A stretch of 64,000 nt of DNA from Carettochelys insculpta (GCF_033958435.1 NC_134145.1:33011501-33075500); one strand, 5' to 3'. Shown: positions 35,564 through 47,567, numbered from the stretch's first letter. Notes: generated by a model from the sequence alone, not told the origin. Numbers and translations are program-made.

Positions 35564-35886
35564 CTGCAGGGAGTCTTTTTCTATTGCAACAGTCATTGTT
35601 GTTTCATCACATTTTACTGAGAGGGCTACATCAATGCTTCCCTGAACCTCTTCAGGTTCTTCCGATTTCTGAAGCATTTGTTCATAGAAATGATTCATTG
35701 TGTCTATTGTATCCCTTGGTAAGAAGATTCCTTCTCCTGGCTTTTCATGTCTTCCTCTGTTAATATGAAAAGGAAAACCCAGGCTGTCGCTTAGCGTGGG
35801 CTCCTTCAGAGCAGGCATAGGGTTAGACCCTTGCAGCTCTGTCAGTTCAGGAGGAGGAAAATGGTGGTCTTCGTCATTCATCTCTT
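35564..35886 (-). CDS. TGFBR3: TGFBR3 exon w5: interdomain linker and start of ZP domain
   Basis: At 323 bp this is the longest coding exon here. It opens in phase 2 with AA (completing G|AA, Glu) and ends in phase 0 with CTG CAG before the donor GTTAGT. The first two thirds encode a poorly conserved acidic, proline-containing linker (EEMNDEDHHFPPPEL and onward). The last third is conserved (EEPEEVQGSIDVALSVKCD, then AIEKDSLQ) and begins the ZP domain with its first cysteine. The acceptor reads TAGAAG, a tandem NAGNAG site. Using the second AG would remove three bases and one Glu. Confidence 0.95.
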
Positions 35887-36051
35887 CTAGAAACAGAAAA
35901 GAGTAAATCAAAATATTGTATCCTTTTCCCTAAGTTCTTTATCATTTGAACCTTTTCCTCCTAAATGTGAATGTTAAATAATGAAGCCACTGGGATGTTA
36001 TCTAGTAAATCATAAGTTCTCTGACATCCCTCAGACCAGCTCAGATTAGAG

Positions 36052-37153
36052 CAGCGATGGGCAGCAATTTTGAGTAGGGGCCACTCCAAGAAACCTCCAG
36101 ATCAACTGCTGGTAGTAAGCTTCACCCTTGCTGACTGAGCTAACCTTGTTATCCCCACCCTTGCTCTGGCTTATTTATACCTGGCCCTGCAGATTTCCAA
36201 GACCAGCATCTGATGAAGTGAGTCTGTACTCACGAAAGCTCATGCTCAAAACTTTTCTTAGTTTATAAGGTGCCACAGGACCCTTTGTTGCTGTCCAAGA
36301 ATCCTGTAAGTGCTAAAGAGCCACACTTTTCTGTATTAATGGAGGAGGCACATGGAGTTGGCTGCAGGAGAGAGCTGAGGTAGGAGACTGGTGTGCAGGG
36401 TGTGTGTGGGCTCTGGGAGGGAGTTTGGGTGAAGGAGGGGGTTGTGACATGGGCAGGAGATTGGGGTGAAGGAGAAGATATGGGTATGGGTGCAGATGAT
36501 GAGTCTGACCTGGAAGAGGTGTGCAACAGGAAGTTCAAGGTCTGGGGGTCCATTGTGACCTGGTGCAGGGATGCAGTTGAGACCTGGGGCAGGGAACTGG
36601 AATGCAGAGTCTGAGAGCAGGTATGGGTGGAGGAGACGGGGTACAAAGGATTGGGTTTGTGACCTGGGGCAGGGGTAGAGCAGGGGAAACAGAGGGTTTG
36701 AGAGTGGGAGAGGTGTGGTGCCAGGTGTAAGCTCTGGCCAGGAGGCAATTACCTAGGCAGCTCTCAGCGAGACCATCCCTCGCTTACATGCCCCTCAACA
36801 CACTGCTCAAAGCAGCCAGAGGCTGGCCCCGTGTGCTCTGAGCATTGCAAGCTCCAAGGCAGAGGGAGGGCAGGCCACTGCATGCTGCCCACAGCACAAT
36901 CACAGCCCAGTCAGATCTCATTGACCAGAAACTAACCAATGGGAGCTGCGAGATAGTTTCTGGGGGCAGGGGCAGTGTGCCACTCCCTCCTCTGCCAGGG
37001 CTTGTGGTGTGCAGAGCATATGCGCTCTGAGCAGTATATTGGGGAGTGGAAGGGAGGGAGCTTGCCCAAAGGCTGTGGGTCAGTGGCGGTGGGATGGATC
37101 CGATGGTTTGAGGGGCTGGATTTGGCCTGCTGGTTGCTTTTTGCCCAGCCTTG
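36052..37153. mobile_element. Non-autonomous hAT element, 8-bp TSD
   Basis: The left end CAGCGATGGGCAGCAA and the complement of the right end CAAGGCTGGGCAAAAA are inverted repeats. The flanks GATTAGAG (36044-36051) and AATTAGAG (37154-37161) match at 7 of 8 positions, the hAT duplication length. The interior is G-rich with loose tandem repeats and no transposase. A SINE is nested at 36203-36293. Confidence 0.75.
36203..36293 (+). mobile_element. SINE nested in the hAT element, 7-bp TSD
   Basis: It reads 'catctgatgaagtgagtctg', then 'cacgaaagctcatgctc' and 'ataaggtgccacaggaccct'. TCCAAGA flanks both sides (36196-36202 and 36294-36300). The SINE is younger than its host element. Confidence 0.75.
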
Positions 37154-37206
37154 AATTAGAGCAATAGGGCAATTCACTTATGTATGAATACTGAAGAAAT
37201 GATAAA

Positions 37207-37916
37207 AGCTGCGTCTACACGTGCACGCTACTTCGAAGTAGCGGCAGTAACTTCGAAATAGCGCCCGTCACGTCTACACGCGTCGGGCGCTATTTCGAAG
37301 TTGAAATCGACGTTAGGCGGCGAGACGTCGAAGTCGCTAACCCCATGAGGGGATGGGAATAGCGCCCTACTTCGATGTTCAACATCGAAGTAGGGACGTG
37401 TAGACGATCCGCGTCCCGCAACATCGAAATAGCGGGGTCCTCCATGGCGGCCATCAGCTGGGGGGTTGAGAGATACTCTCTCTCCAGCCCTTGCGGGGCT
37501 CTGTGGTCACCGTGGGCAGCAGCCCTTAGCCCAGGGCTTCTGGCTGCTGCTGCTGCAGCTGGGGGTCCGTGCTGCATATACAGGGTCTGCAACTAGTTGT
37601 TGGCTCTGTGTATCTTGCACTGTTTAATGAAAGTGTGTCTGGGAGGAGCCCTTTAAGGGAGCGACTTGCTGTTGAGTCCGCCCCGTGACCCTGTCTGCAG
37701 CTGTGCCTGGCTCCCTTATTTCGACGTGTGCTACTTTGGCGTGTAGACGTTCCCTCGCTGTGCCTATTTCGATGTTGGGCTGAGCAACGTCGAAGTTGAA
37801 CATCGACGTTGCCAGCCCTGGAGGACGTGTAGACGTTATTCATCGAAATAGCCTATTTCGATGTCGCAACATCGAAATAAGCTATTTCGAAGTTGGGTGC
37901 ACGTGTAGACGTAGCC
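37207..37916 (+). mobile_element. Foldback transposon family, copy C (TSD AAA)
   Basis: 710 bp with left end AGCTGCGTCTACACGTG. AAA flanks both sides (37204-37206 and 37917-37919). The sequence is very close to copy G (60742-61451), including a shared 'gctgcatatacagggtctgc' in the core, so C and G form a subfamily. Confidence 0.88.
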
Positions 37917-38253
37917 AAAATGTCCTAGTGTGTTCAAACCAATTCACCTGCTAGCACAGATCAAAAGGAAATACTAACGTTACTGTATACTTGTCTGTTT
38001 CCTGTGGCTGCTATCATTGTACTTAATTATTTCAGGTAGTAACAGTCTCCTGGTGTTTTCTACTACAACTCTGATAACTTTTTTTCTCGTATGATACCGC
38101 TGATTGGAAGATGTGAGTACTGTTGGTATTTTGAGCCTGAACTACTGAGATACCAGTGAATAAAACCTCAGACACAAGAGACTCGGTCAAAATTCCACTA
38201 CCTAAGAGCATGATTCATTTTTGTATATGATAAAAATCCATCCTCAGGCTTAC

Positions 38254-38443
38254 CATGGTCTTCAATTTGTAGATGGAACCTATTAGCCACAGGGGCTTTT
38301 GTGTAGGAAGTAACAGGGCTATAGCCATGATCATAAGCCCACTTAATCAAATTCTCATGAGATGAGGGAATATCAGGTACTACTAATTTTGTCATAGTCA
38401 TAGATCGTTCTGCTTCTTTTCCAAAGCCTATGCTGTTTGGTGC
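38254..38443 (-). CDS. TGFBR3: TGFBR3 exon w4: end of orphan domain
   Basis: Preceded by the acceptor TGTGCAG, the exon opens in phase 0 with GCA CCA AAC (A P N) and ends in phase 1 (CAT G) before the donor GTAAGC. Conserved blocks are APNSIGFGKEAERSMTMTK, KWAYDHGYSPVTSY and KAPVANRFHLQIED, matching human residues about 296-359. The middle (LVVPDIPSSHEN) is less conserved. The upstream intron is over 10 kb and holds a LINE and two foldback transposons. Confidence 0.96.
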
Positions 38444-39127
38444 CTGCACATAGAACAAAGAGAGATGGTTTCATGAATTGGTAATTGGAGCTCTTCCAGT
38501 CACAGAAAAATTAATTTTAAAATACGAAAGAATAACAGCTATTGCATTTGGTCTGTCAACATATTTTACCCATTACGATTAAAAGTTTACTGAGACAAAC
38601 ATATGACCCTTAATATAACCATATCATTTTCAGACCATGAGATGAGGGCAGCCATGAGTTGAAGTGAATCAGTTTCTTTCTGGAAATGTGCATCTTGTGT
38701 CACTCGGCACTTTGGGGATGGGTATCACTTCAATTATGTATACAAAAATTCTACGTTGTTCCACAAGTCCTCTTTCCTGCCTAGTATGGGAGCAATGGGA
38801 AAAGCACAGCCTATGAGCCAACCCTGTACGGTACAAATGCATATAATCTATTCTACCTTTTGAGCCAATGGGAGTTGATGACACTAAATTCAGATTCTCA
38901 CAGGTATTTATGCACTAACTCTCACTGGAATCAGCTGGGCCTCAGTGTCTCACTAGAAGAGTCTCTCAGAGATTGATCTTCCAAAATACCAAATACATCC
39001 TGCCAAATGCTATGCACCCTGAAACATCATTGTAAATTTGGAAATCAATAGAAACCTAGAGTTCTCAGCACCATTCAGGACTATGGCTAGCTATAAGACA
39101 TGTTTAAATATATAAATGCCACATATA

Positions 39128-39755
39128 AGCTGCGTCTACACGTGCACACTACTTCGAAGTAGCGGCACCAACTTCGACGTTAGGCGGCGAGACGTCGAAG
39201 TCGCTAACCTCATGAGGAGATAGGAATAGCGCCCTACTTCGACGTTCAACGTCGAAGTAGGGACCGTGTAGACGATCCGCGTCCCGCAACATCGAAATTG
39301 CTGGGTCCTCCATGGCGGCCATCAGCTGGGGGGTTGAGAGATGCTCTCTCTCCAGCCCCTGCGGGGCTCTATGGTCACCGTGGGCAGCAGCCCTTAGCCC
39401 AGGGCTTCTGGCTGCTTCTGCGGCAGCTGGGGATCTATGCTGCAGGCACAGGGTCTGCAACCAGTTGTCAGCTCTGTGTATCTTGTGTTGTTTAGTGCAA
39501 CTGTGTCTGGGAGGGGCCCTTTAAGGGAGTGGCTTGCTGTTGAGTCTGCCCTGTGACCCTGTCTGCAGCTGTGCCTGGCATCCCTATTTCGATGTGTGCT
39601 ACGTTGACGTGTAGACGTTCCCTCGCTGCGCCTATTTCGATGTTGGGCTGAGCAACGTCGAAGTTGAACATCGACGTTGCTGGCCCTGGAGGACGTGTAG
39701 ACGTTATTCATCGAAATAGACTATTTCGATGTTGGCTGCATGTGTAGACGTAGCC
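39128..39755 (+). mobile_element. Foldback transposon family, copy D (TSD ATA)
   Basis: 628 bp with ATA flanks (39125-39127 and 39756-39758). Relative to copies B and F it lacks about 60-70 bp of the left arm (the 'gcgcccgtc...gggcgctatttc' hairpin), while both ends and the core are intact. This looks like loss of one hairpin. Confidence 0.87.
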
Positions 39756-40934
39756 ATAGTCTCATAAATACAACTACACAATCCATTAATGACATTGCTC
39801 AACAATTTCCAGCTGATGACAAATGGGTCAGTCGTCTTTCATTTTATTATAAATAATTATGTTAAATTTCAAACCTCTCACTTAAATCTGCAAGAGAAAA
39901 GGGATAAAACAAGCATCTCCAGCTGTTACCAGTGCATCATAAAATATTTGCTATCACACTTTAAATTTATTTTAAATATTTGGCATCTTGAGTTTAAATA
40001 TATATTTGCACAAAGTTAAATTCTATAAAAATCACATTAAAGACTACAGACCAAGCAGAACGTAAACCATGTCCAGTGAAGAGGAAAATGCACCCCTTTC
40101 CAAAAACTGCTGAAATGTGTCTGTGTCGTATTTGCATGCTGCAAAGGAAACATTTTCACCTCCATCCCTGCTAAAATCCTCATTTGTTTTCCATTTTGTT
40201 TGCTGTCAATCAGACCAAATCCTTTCCCACTGTAGGACTTCAAAATATTTATACTGCTGGTCTGCCCTTTGCCAGATTACTGCAACAATGTTGTCGTATC
40301 TGCCTGCTGCTGCAGATCAAGATTCAAAGAAATAAATTTCCTCACATATGCCACCAACCAAGTTTTTGGACAAGGTGATACTAGTAGGTAGGTCTGCTGA
40401 TAACACAAAAGATCCAATCCAACATTCTTTGTTCACTCAGCTTCCAGAAAAGTTAATAAGAATTCATGATCAGGCTCTTTAGATGTAAAGTTTTTATATC
40501 TACAGCTTAAAGATCATACTGTAAGTGCAAAAAATAATGAGAAGTAAGCTGGGTGATCTGTAGCCACAAAGTTTTCTGCAGCATTATAAATACAGGAACA
40601 TTTCTCAAAGAGGGAAAAAAAAAGAAATACGGGACCTCCCAATTTTGGCCTCTATTCTCAATGCTTGGTTCAAATCTTTTACTCTTCAGCAGATACAAAT
40701 CTGGATATAGCTTCATATCTATTTCAAATAAACATTGTACTGACTAGCTGGAATTACTATATTGCTCCCAAATTTGCCATATTTCCCTTTCTGTCCTCAC
40801 TTTGTATTTTATTTTTGTTAGGACAACACAAATGAATATTACCATCGTTAACTGGCATTGGGCAAGTTTAGGATTCGTTTGCACTTCTCCATTATGCACA
40901 GAACCTGCACATTTTTGCATAAACCCACTGGCTA

Positions 40935-41170
40935 TGGTTACACTGAGATTTCTATTTCGGGATACATTTGTATCCCATATTAGAAACCCCATGGCCAAAC
41001 ACTGCGCTCGAAATAGCACGGCTGTTTTGAGTGTGATATTTTGTTCCGGCTACACCGCATTGTGAGAGCGATAGTGGGAAGTCTGAAATAGGCACTTATT
41101 TCAAACTTTGGTGCTGTGTGGCCAGCACCAAGTGTGAATAAGTTACTTCAAAATAGCTTACACAATTGGC
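40935..41170. mobile_element. Degraded 'tatttcg'-type MITE
   Basis: 'tggttacactgagatttcta' on the left and 'gtgtgaataagttacttcaa' on the right, with 'cgaaatagcacggctgtttt' inside, resemble an older relative of the foldback families. Ends not resolved. Confidence 0.4.
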
Positions 41171-41934
41171 ATTGTGCAAACGGTGTAACTTATTTTGAGA
41201 TAAGGCCACTGAGACTAAACATAGTAACAATGGATGGTGGAATTGGGAAATTCACTTGTATGCCCTGTCAACATTGTAGTTCATACCTTGAGTACCCATA
41301 TTCAGTAACTGTTGTATGGGTTAGAGCTAGAAAGCTATTTACGTATTTTTCCAACGTTGTTGTGAAGATGTATCGGCACTTTCCTTTGGGAGGTTCAAGA
41401 ATGTATTCTCCTTTATATTTGTCAGTCACCCCAAAACAAATACACAAACAGCTACCTTAAATGCAGCCTGAAATGAATGCAGACCATTTCAGAACTTGGC
41501 ATCACGTCTGGCATTTGGTTATTTTTTCTTATCCAAAGCACAGGCCTAACATTTCTCAAAGAGTTTAAATCTTTTGGTTTTTATCCTACAAGAATTTCAC
41601 CCATTTCCACTTGCATGTATATATGCTGAAATGAATGGGACATAATAGAATTTGGCAACAAATTGTATTTTTTCTTCCACATCCACAGCACAACCTATAG
41701 TTTTACAAAATGTGATATATGTTTGAATGGTTAGAATACTAGGCATTCAAAATAGTGCTCTAAAATGAGGGTCAAAAATAATTTGCATTAATTTACCCAG
41801 ATACAATATCCATTCAAAATATGTAATGCTGTACAAAATGGGCCAAATTCAGCCACAGTCTGAGTGGAACTCTGCCCGCTTACCTCAGGCTAAAGTTGGA
41901 CCAGTGTGCACTATAGCTTTGTCATGCCTTTTTC

Positions 41935-42055
41935 CATACTAAAAGCATGGCTGGGTTGTAGGATTTAATCAAAGAATCCCATGAGCACAGCAAGCTGTGG
42001 AAGGGACTAGATGACCTAACTGGTCTTTCCATTTCTAGTTTCTCTGAGACTATGA
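41935..42055 (+). mobile_element. CR1 LINE tail
   Basis: 'ggaagggactagatgaccta' then 'actggtctttccatttctag' and 'ctgagactatgaatctg' follow the CR1 terminus pattern, diverged. Confidence 0.55.
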
Positions 42056-42818
42056 ATCTGGAGGATCTTGTAAAACTCCCTCCCCTCATTCAGAGGCAGC
42101 TTAGTATTTACCGTCACTGTTTGTCAATACTTTCTCTCCAGACAATTGTGATTTGCGCTGAGGGAAAGCAGTTAGGAAAATTGAAAAGTGTGCAATTGAT
42201 TCGGCTAATAAAAAAAGAACACAATGAAACATTACCTAATTGTTGTGTAATGTTTTCATGCATTGTCCAAAAATTGGGCTTGGAAAGGACTTCATCTTAC
42301 TAGAGGAATAAACACATCCCAACTGTTGGGATGAGCACTGTAATGTACAGTATTTTTGAACAATATGGGGCAGTCAATTCTTTCCATAGGCCAAAAATGT
42401 ATATTCAGAAGTAGAGGCATTCAGAATAAAACAATGGAAGAAATATTCGCCAGAGAACTTTAGCAGGCAATTAAAAATTATCTGGTGTTTTAACATTTCA
42501 AACTGTAATGTTGTTTCTTGTCTATTATGGTAAATGAAAAAATTACATCGCATCCTCCACTCGAGAAAGTATCTTTATATTGAATATTTAATTGAACTAT
42601 AACAAGGGGTCATTTTAATAAAAATCAATAATCTTGTTTTGTGCTTATCTCCTAAAACACTTGAGACATTTTACTGTCCTACAGGATTTCATATCACAGC
42701 AAACGTATAAGCAACAAACACCAATTTTTTCCACAAAATTCACATGCAACTTAGGTTCTAGCTGCCCAGGAGCATGCAGTGGATTTGCTCTCAATTCTAC
42801 AGCATGTGAAAATAGACC

Positions 42819-42838
42819 AAAAAAAAAAAAAAAAAAAA
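42819..42838 (+). repeat. Poly-A run of 20 bases
   Basis: Uninterrupted A tract; no retroposed body recognised beside it. Confidence 0.9.
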
Positions 42839-43524
42839 CAGTTCCAGTTAATACCAAAAACATTCAATAGCAAATTCTATACAGCAACCCCAAATGAGAA
42901 TTCAAAGTCCTCTCTCTCTCTCTCTTTTTTTTTATTTGTTTTTGTTTGCTGTGTTTACAGATGTGCTACGCTCAGCTTGGGCTCTCTCTTTCTCAGGGCA
43001 CGTTTTCCCCTTCCATGCACTGGCATGGGAGGACGACTTTGAGAGGTCTTCTGCAGCCAGGGTAGCTTTTCCTCCCATACACTGAACATCCTTCCTGCTT
43101 TTCCTATACCTCCCCTTAAGACTCTGCACCCTGCCTATAGCCTTCCAGGAGATGACCACATAGTACTGCTCCTTAACCAGGAAGAGAGGAGAGCTGCCGA
43201 GCAAAGTGATGGGCTCATAAATGCACTACAGCTCACTGTGTCCTGCAGTTAGCGTGCAGCACTTAAGCACTAGGGCATAGGTCTGTCTCCAACAAAGATA
43301 TCTTTTATTTAGCTTATTAAGGTAAACTGAGAGCATGAAACATAATTAATCAATCATGACAGATATAGGCCACACTGTTTACATAGTCAAGATCAATTCA
43401 TTTTTCTATGAGGGAAAGCTCATTATTGTGTTCTCAAAAGATATGGTGCTGAGCTGTGGAGGTTGTATCAGGAGTCTGTCCAAAATGGAACTTTGAGCTA
43501 TGCCTAAATATAGATTTATGAGTC

Positions 43525-43635
43525 TAACTTCGAGTTCGAAAGAGGTGGGTCTGTCCCATGAAAGCTCATCACCTAATAAATTATTTTGTTAGTCTTTAAA
43601 GTGCTACATGACTGCTTTTTTGTTTTGAAATCCTG
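43525..43635 (+). mobile_element. SINE fragment
   Basis: 'aggtgggtctgtcccatgaa', 'taaattattttgttagtctt' and 'gctacatgactgc', ending in T and G rich sequence. The front is truncated. Confidence 0.75.
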
Positions 43636-43741
43636 TATTTGCAGCCTGTCCAGAGACTACTGCTGGGTAGAAATGTTGGCAAGAAAGCAGTCTAACCATG
43701 CAGCCCAGGGTTAGTAGTAGGCATCCTTCGATCCCGAGGGA

Positions 43742-43999
43742 TCATGGGTTTGCGCCCCAGTTGGACTGATTCGAGCAGCGTCTTCTGTGGCTGTGCAATC
43801 CAATCCGGGAGTGGCAGTCCTTTCCGCACTGTGAGCAGCAGTAGGCAGATGTTGCTCTGGTATCACAGGCATGGATCTTCCTGAGGGCTCTCCTGTCTTC
43901 CGCTTCCTTCACCAAGGTAGTTTCATACATAACAAGAGCTTCCTTCACTCCCTGTTTCCAGGCATGCCTGTCTGAGGCGAGTGAATGCCAGGTGTTCAC
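43742..43999 (-). pseudogene. LINE C-terminal Cys-His finger, remnant
   Basis: The frame ends with CSQCGKDCHSRIGLHSHRRRC, split here as CSQCGKDC and HSRIGLHSHRRRC, a cysteine-histidine finger seen at the C-terminus of many APE-type LINE proteins. Upstream it has TWHSLASDRHAWKQGVKEAL. It continues the RT ORF once the transposon at 44042-44718 is removed in thought. Confidence 0.75.
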
Positions 44000-44041
44000 A
44001 CTGATAGAGCGAGCACTGAGGTCACGCTTGCACGTGTCATT

Positions 44042-44718
44042 GGCTACGTCTACACGTGAAGCCTACATCGAAATAGCTTATTTCGATGTAGCAACATCGA
44101 CATAGGCTATTTCAATGAATAACGTCTACACGTCCTCCAGGGCTGGCAATGTCGATGTTCAACTTCGACGTTGCGCAGCACCACATCGAAATAGGCACTG
44201 CGAGGGAACGTCTACACGCCAAAGTAGCACACATCGAAATAAGGGTGCCAGGCACAGCTGCAGACAGGGTCACAGGGCGGACTCAACAGCAAGCCGCTCC
44301 CTTAAAGGGCCCCTCCCAGACACAGCTGCACTATACAACACAAGATACACAGAGCTGACAACTGGTTGCAGACCCTGTGCCTGCAGCATGGATCCCCAGC
44401 TGCCGCAGCAGCAGCCAGAAGCCCTGGGCTAAGGGCTGCTGCCCATGGTGACCATACAGCCCCGCAGGGGCTGGAGAGAGAGCATCTCTCAACCCCACAG
44501 CTGATGGCCGCCATGGAGGACCCGGCAATTTCGACGTTGCGGGACGCGGATCGTCTACACGGTCCCTACTTCGACGTTGAACGTCGAAGTAGGGCGCTAT
44601 TCCGATCCCCTCATGAGGTTAGCGACTTCGACGTCTCGCCGCCTAACGTCGAAATTAACTTCGAAATAGCGAAGTTAGTGCCGCTACTTCGAAGTAGCGT
44701 GCACGTGTAGACACAGCT
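44042..44718 (-). mobile_element. Foldback transposon family, copy E, inside the LINE (TSD ATT)
   Basis: 677 bp in reverse orientation, with ATT on both sides (44039-44041 and 44719-44721). The left end GGCTACGTCTACACGTG and the complement of the right end AGCTGTGTCTACACGTG are intact. The insertion splits the LINE coding region, so it is younger than the LINE. Confidence 0.9.
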
Positions 44719-45806
44719 ATTGTTGCGCAATTTAGGTTGTGCTTTTGGCCTCTTCCAGACGCCAGTTCGCCAAAGAGGAGGTCCTTCGGTATTCGGCCAT
44801 CCGTCATGCGTGAGACATGGCCCAGCCAGCGCATACGCCTCTGTTTAAGAAGGGTCAACATGGAGGCGGTGCCTGCCCTCTCAAGCACTGCGCTATTGGG
44901 GACCTTGTCCCGCCATGAGATACCAAGTATGCGCCTAAGGCAGCACATGTGGAATGTGTTGAGCTGCTGCTCCTGTTTTGAGCGCAAAGCCCATGTTTCA
45001 CTGGCATACAGCAGTATGCTCAAAACACAGGCTGTGTAGACCTGCACCTTGGTGTGTACAGTGAGCTTATTGTTAGCCCATACTCTCTTCGTCAGCCTGG
45101 AGAATATTGCGGCAGCTTTTCCAATGCGCTTGTTGATCTTGCTATCAAGTGACAAGTTGTCCAAGATCATCGAGCCTAGGTACACGAACTCATGGACGAC
45201 TTCCAGTTCATAGTCTAGCATGCTGATAGATGGCTCGTTACCCATATTTTGGTCCATCACCTGTGTCTTCTTTAAGCTGATTGTGAGGCCAAATTCCATA
45301 CATGCATCCACAAAGCGAGTTATGAGTGACTGCAGTTCCTGCTGAGTGTGAGCAGCAATAGCTGCATCGTCAGCAAAAAGGAACTCCCTTAGACGCTTCA
45401 TAAGGACCCTGGTCTTCGCTCTAAGCCTCGACAGTTTGAAGAGGTTGCCATCCATTCTCATGCAGAGAGAGATGCCCTCTGTAGCAGTTCCAGAGGCATA
45501 TTTGAGCAAAACTGCAAAGAAAATTCCGAACAGTCTTCGAGCCAGCACACACCCCTGCTTCACTCCGCTGAGAATCTCAAAGGGTTCGGATGTGGATCCA
45601 TCGTATATGACGGTCCCCTTCATGTCTTCATGGAAGGCCCTAATAATGCTGAGCAGAGTTGGGGGACAGCCGATCTTTGCCAGAATTGCGAACAGACCTT
45701 TTCTGCTGACGAGGTCAAATGCCTTGGTCAGGTCAATGAAGGCAATATACAGAGGTTTGTTCTGCTCCCTGCACTTTTCTTGTAGTTGCCCAACAGAGAA
45801 AACCAT
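44719..45806 (-). pseudogene. LINE reverse transcriptase core and C-terminal part, remnant
   Basis: Contains AFIDLTKAFD (first catalytic Asp), GVKQGCVLA and FADDAAIAA (the catalytic pair), followed by the thumb-like region and LGHVSRMTDGRIPKDL typical of RTs of this kind. The open frame continues into the foldback transposon at 44718, so its last residues are not LINE sequence. The frame also appears shifted by one base just before the insertion, relative to the finger-coding part beyond it. Confidence 0.82.
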
Positions 45807-45945
45807 GTCTATGGTGGACCATTCAGCTCTGAACCCACACTAAGACTCAGGGTAGACTCTCTCTGCAAGAACATCGAGCCTCTTCAGAGCAACACGTGCA
45901 AATAGCTTCCCCACGGTACTGAGAAGGGAGATGCCGTGATAGTAG

Positions 45946-46392
45946 TTAATTGCTTTTGTCGCCCTTGTTCTTGTAGACAGTAACAATGTTAGCATCCCTC
46001 ATATCTTGCGGTACGCTGCCTTCTCTCCAGCATTGGCAAAGTATTCCATGCAGCTCTGAAACTAGGGTACCATTGGCGCATTTGAAGATTTCTGAGGGAA
46101 TACCGTCTTTCCCTGGGGCTTTTCCAGAAGAGAGTGCTTTCAGCGCGTTGCTGAGTTCTTCCAAGGTGGGCTCAGCATCGAGTTCAGTCATGGTGGGCAG
46201 AGGCTCGATGGCATTCAGGGCTCTCTCTGTAACTATGGTCTCTCTGGCGTACAACTGTGAATAGTGTTTCACCCAGAGTTCCATCTGCTTGGTTCTGTCC
46301 TTCAAGACCTTGCCTGTGACTGACTTAAGTGGGGCAGTCTTTCTTTGTGATGGACCGATGGCCTGCTTGATCCCATAGTACATTCCTTGCAT
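45946..46392 (-). pseudogene. LINE reverse transcriptase, N-terminal remnant
   Basis: A 148-codon open stretch. SSGKAPGKDGIPSEIFKCA matches the RT fingers motif (K-x-P-G-x-D-G) shared by non-LTR elements, and VTVYKNKGDKSN matches the next motif. It is cut from the endonuclease by stops between 46393 and 46667 and from the RT core by stops between 45807 and 45945. Confidence 0.8.
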
Positions 46393-46667
46393 GTTACACC
46401 AGTGTCCATGGCCTGCTGAATCTTGGAGCAGAGTTGGAGCTAGTAATCATTGGCACACTGCTGAGCAACCTGCTGCACTTGACTCCGAGCAGACTGGAGC
46501 GCCTGCAGGTTCACCTCGCTGGGAGAGGACCTGTATGCAGCCAGTGCCTGTCTCTCCTTCTCAATCAGGGGCATCAGCACTTCAGTGTGGGCTTCAAACC
46601 AATCAGCAGACTTGACTGTCTTCTTCCCAAAGGTAGATATCGCAGTATTATAGATAGCGTCCCGTAG

Positions 46668-47567
46668 TTACCATCTGTTGCTAATATCAGTGTCGTCCGG
46701 GCGGGGCAAGGACTCTTCAAGTGCTTGGACAAACTCGCATACTTTTGAAGGGTCACGAGTCTTGCCAGTGTCAATGTGCGACCTCTCTTCCTTTTTGGAG
46801 TGAAAGAATCTTTGTGGCTGGATGTCCACCTTACTACACACGAACAAATGGTCAGTGTCACAGTCTGCGCTGTGGTAGCTACGTGTCACCCTGACATTAC
46901 CTAAATGGCTGCGTTTGGGGAGGATGAGGTCAAGCTGGTGCCAATGTTTCAATCTTGGGTGTCGCCATGAAACTTTGTGCTGGCGTTTGATGTTGAAGAA
47001 GGTATTGGTTACGCAGAGGTCATGCTGGGAGCAGAGTTCAAGGAGGCGCTGTCTGTTTTCATTCATCTTCCCTGTTCCGAACTGTCCCAGACAGGATGGC
47101 CAGCTGTGGTGGTCGCTGCCAACTCTGGCGTTGAAGTCGCCAAGGATGAATAGCGGCTCATGGGAAGGTACCTCACTGATGGCAATGCTAAGTTCATCAT
47201 AGAACTTGTCCTTAACTTCCTGGGCAGAAGTTAAAGTAGGCACATAGACGCTGAAGATGTTGACCATGCCCACTGGTGTCTGAAGCTGGATTTTCAGCAT
47301 TCTCTCAGTTCCCACATTTGGTGGTATGACTGAGCCAACCAGGCTGTTTCTGATTGCGAAGCCAACACCGTGTTCCCTGGTCTCTTCTGGAGGCTTCCCA
47401 TGCCAGAAAAAGGAAAAGTCCTTCTCCCTGAGACATCCAGAGGACGATAGCCTTGTTTCCTGGAGGGCCACAATGTCCATCTGCAGTCTTCTCAGCTCGT
47501 TGTTAATGCTTGCTGTCTTCCAGGGGTTACTAATGCTCTGTAGGTCTTCTGTATGGCCCGGCATCAT
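46668..47567 (-). pseudogene. LINE endonuclease domain (EEP/APE type), remnant
   Basis: A 299-codon open frame. It holds the endonuclease motifs VALQETRL (about residue 35), ILGDFNARVGSD (about residue 142) and CDTDH (about residue 237), which are the metal-binding and catalytic blocks of APE-type target-nicking enzymes. Just upstream of the first ATG the frame reads LGTWNVRT, the usual start of the domain, so the true protein began further 5'. A stop at about 47668 lies upstream. The frame ends in degraded sequence before the RT. It is part of the LINE, not a host gene. Confidence 0.8.

Larger units (their letters stand above)
35887..38253 (-). other. TGFBR3 intron between exons w4 and w5
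   Basis: 2367 bp, more than two thirds transposon: a hAT-like element with a nested SINE (36052-37153) and, 53 bp further on, foldback transposon copy C (37207-37916). Confidence 0.85.

Noticed and set aside
36263..36748. 161-codon minus-strand frame rich in Pro, Ser and His
   Set aside because: It lies in the G-rich tandem interior of the hAT element and its composition follows the repeat.
45436..45843. 135-codon forward frame
   Set aside because: Antisense shadow of the LINE reverse transcriptase.
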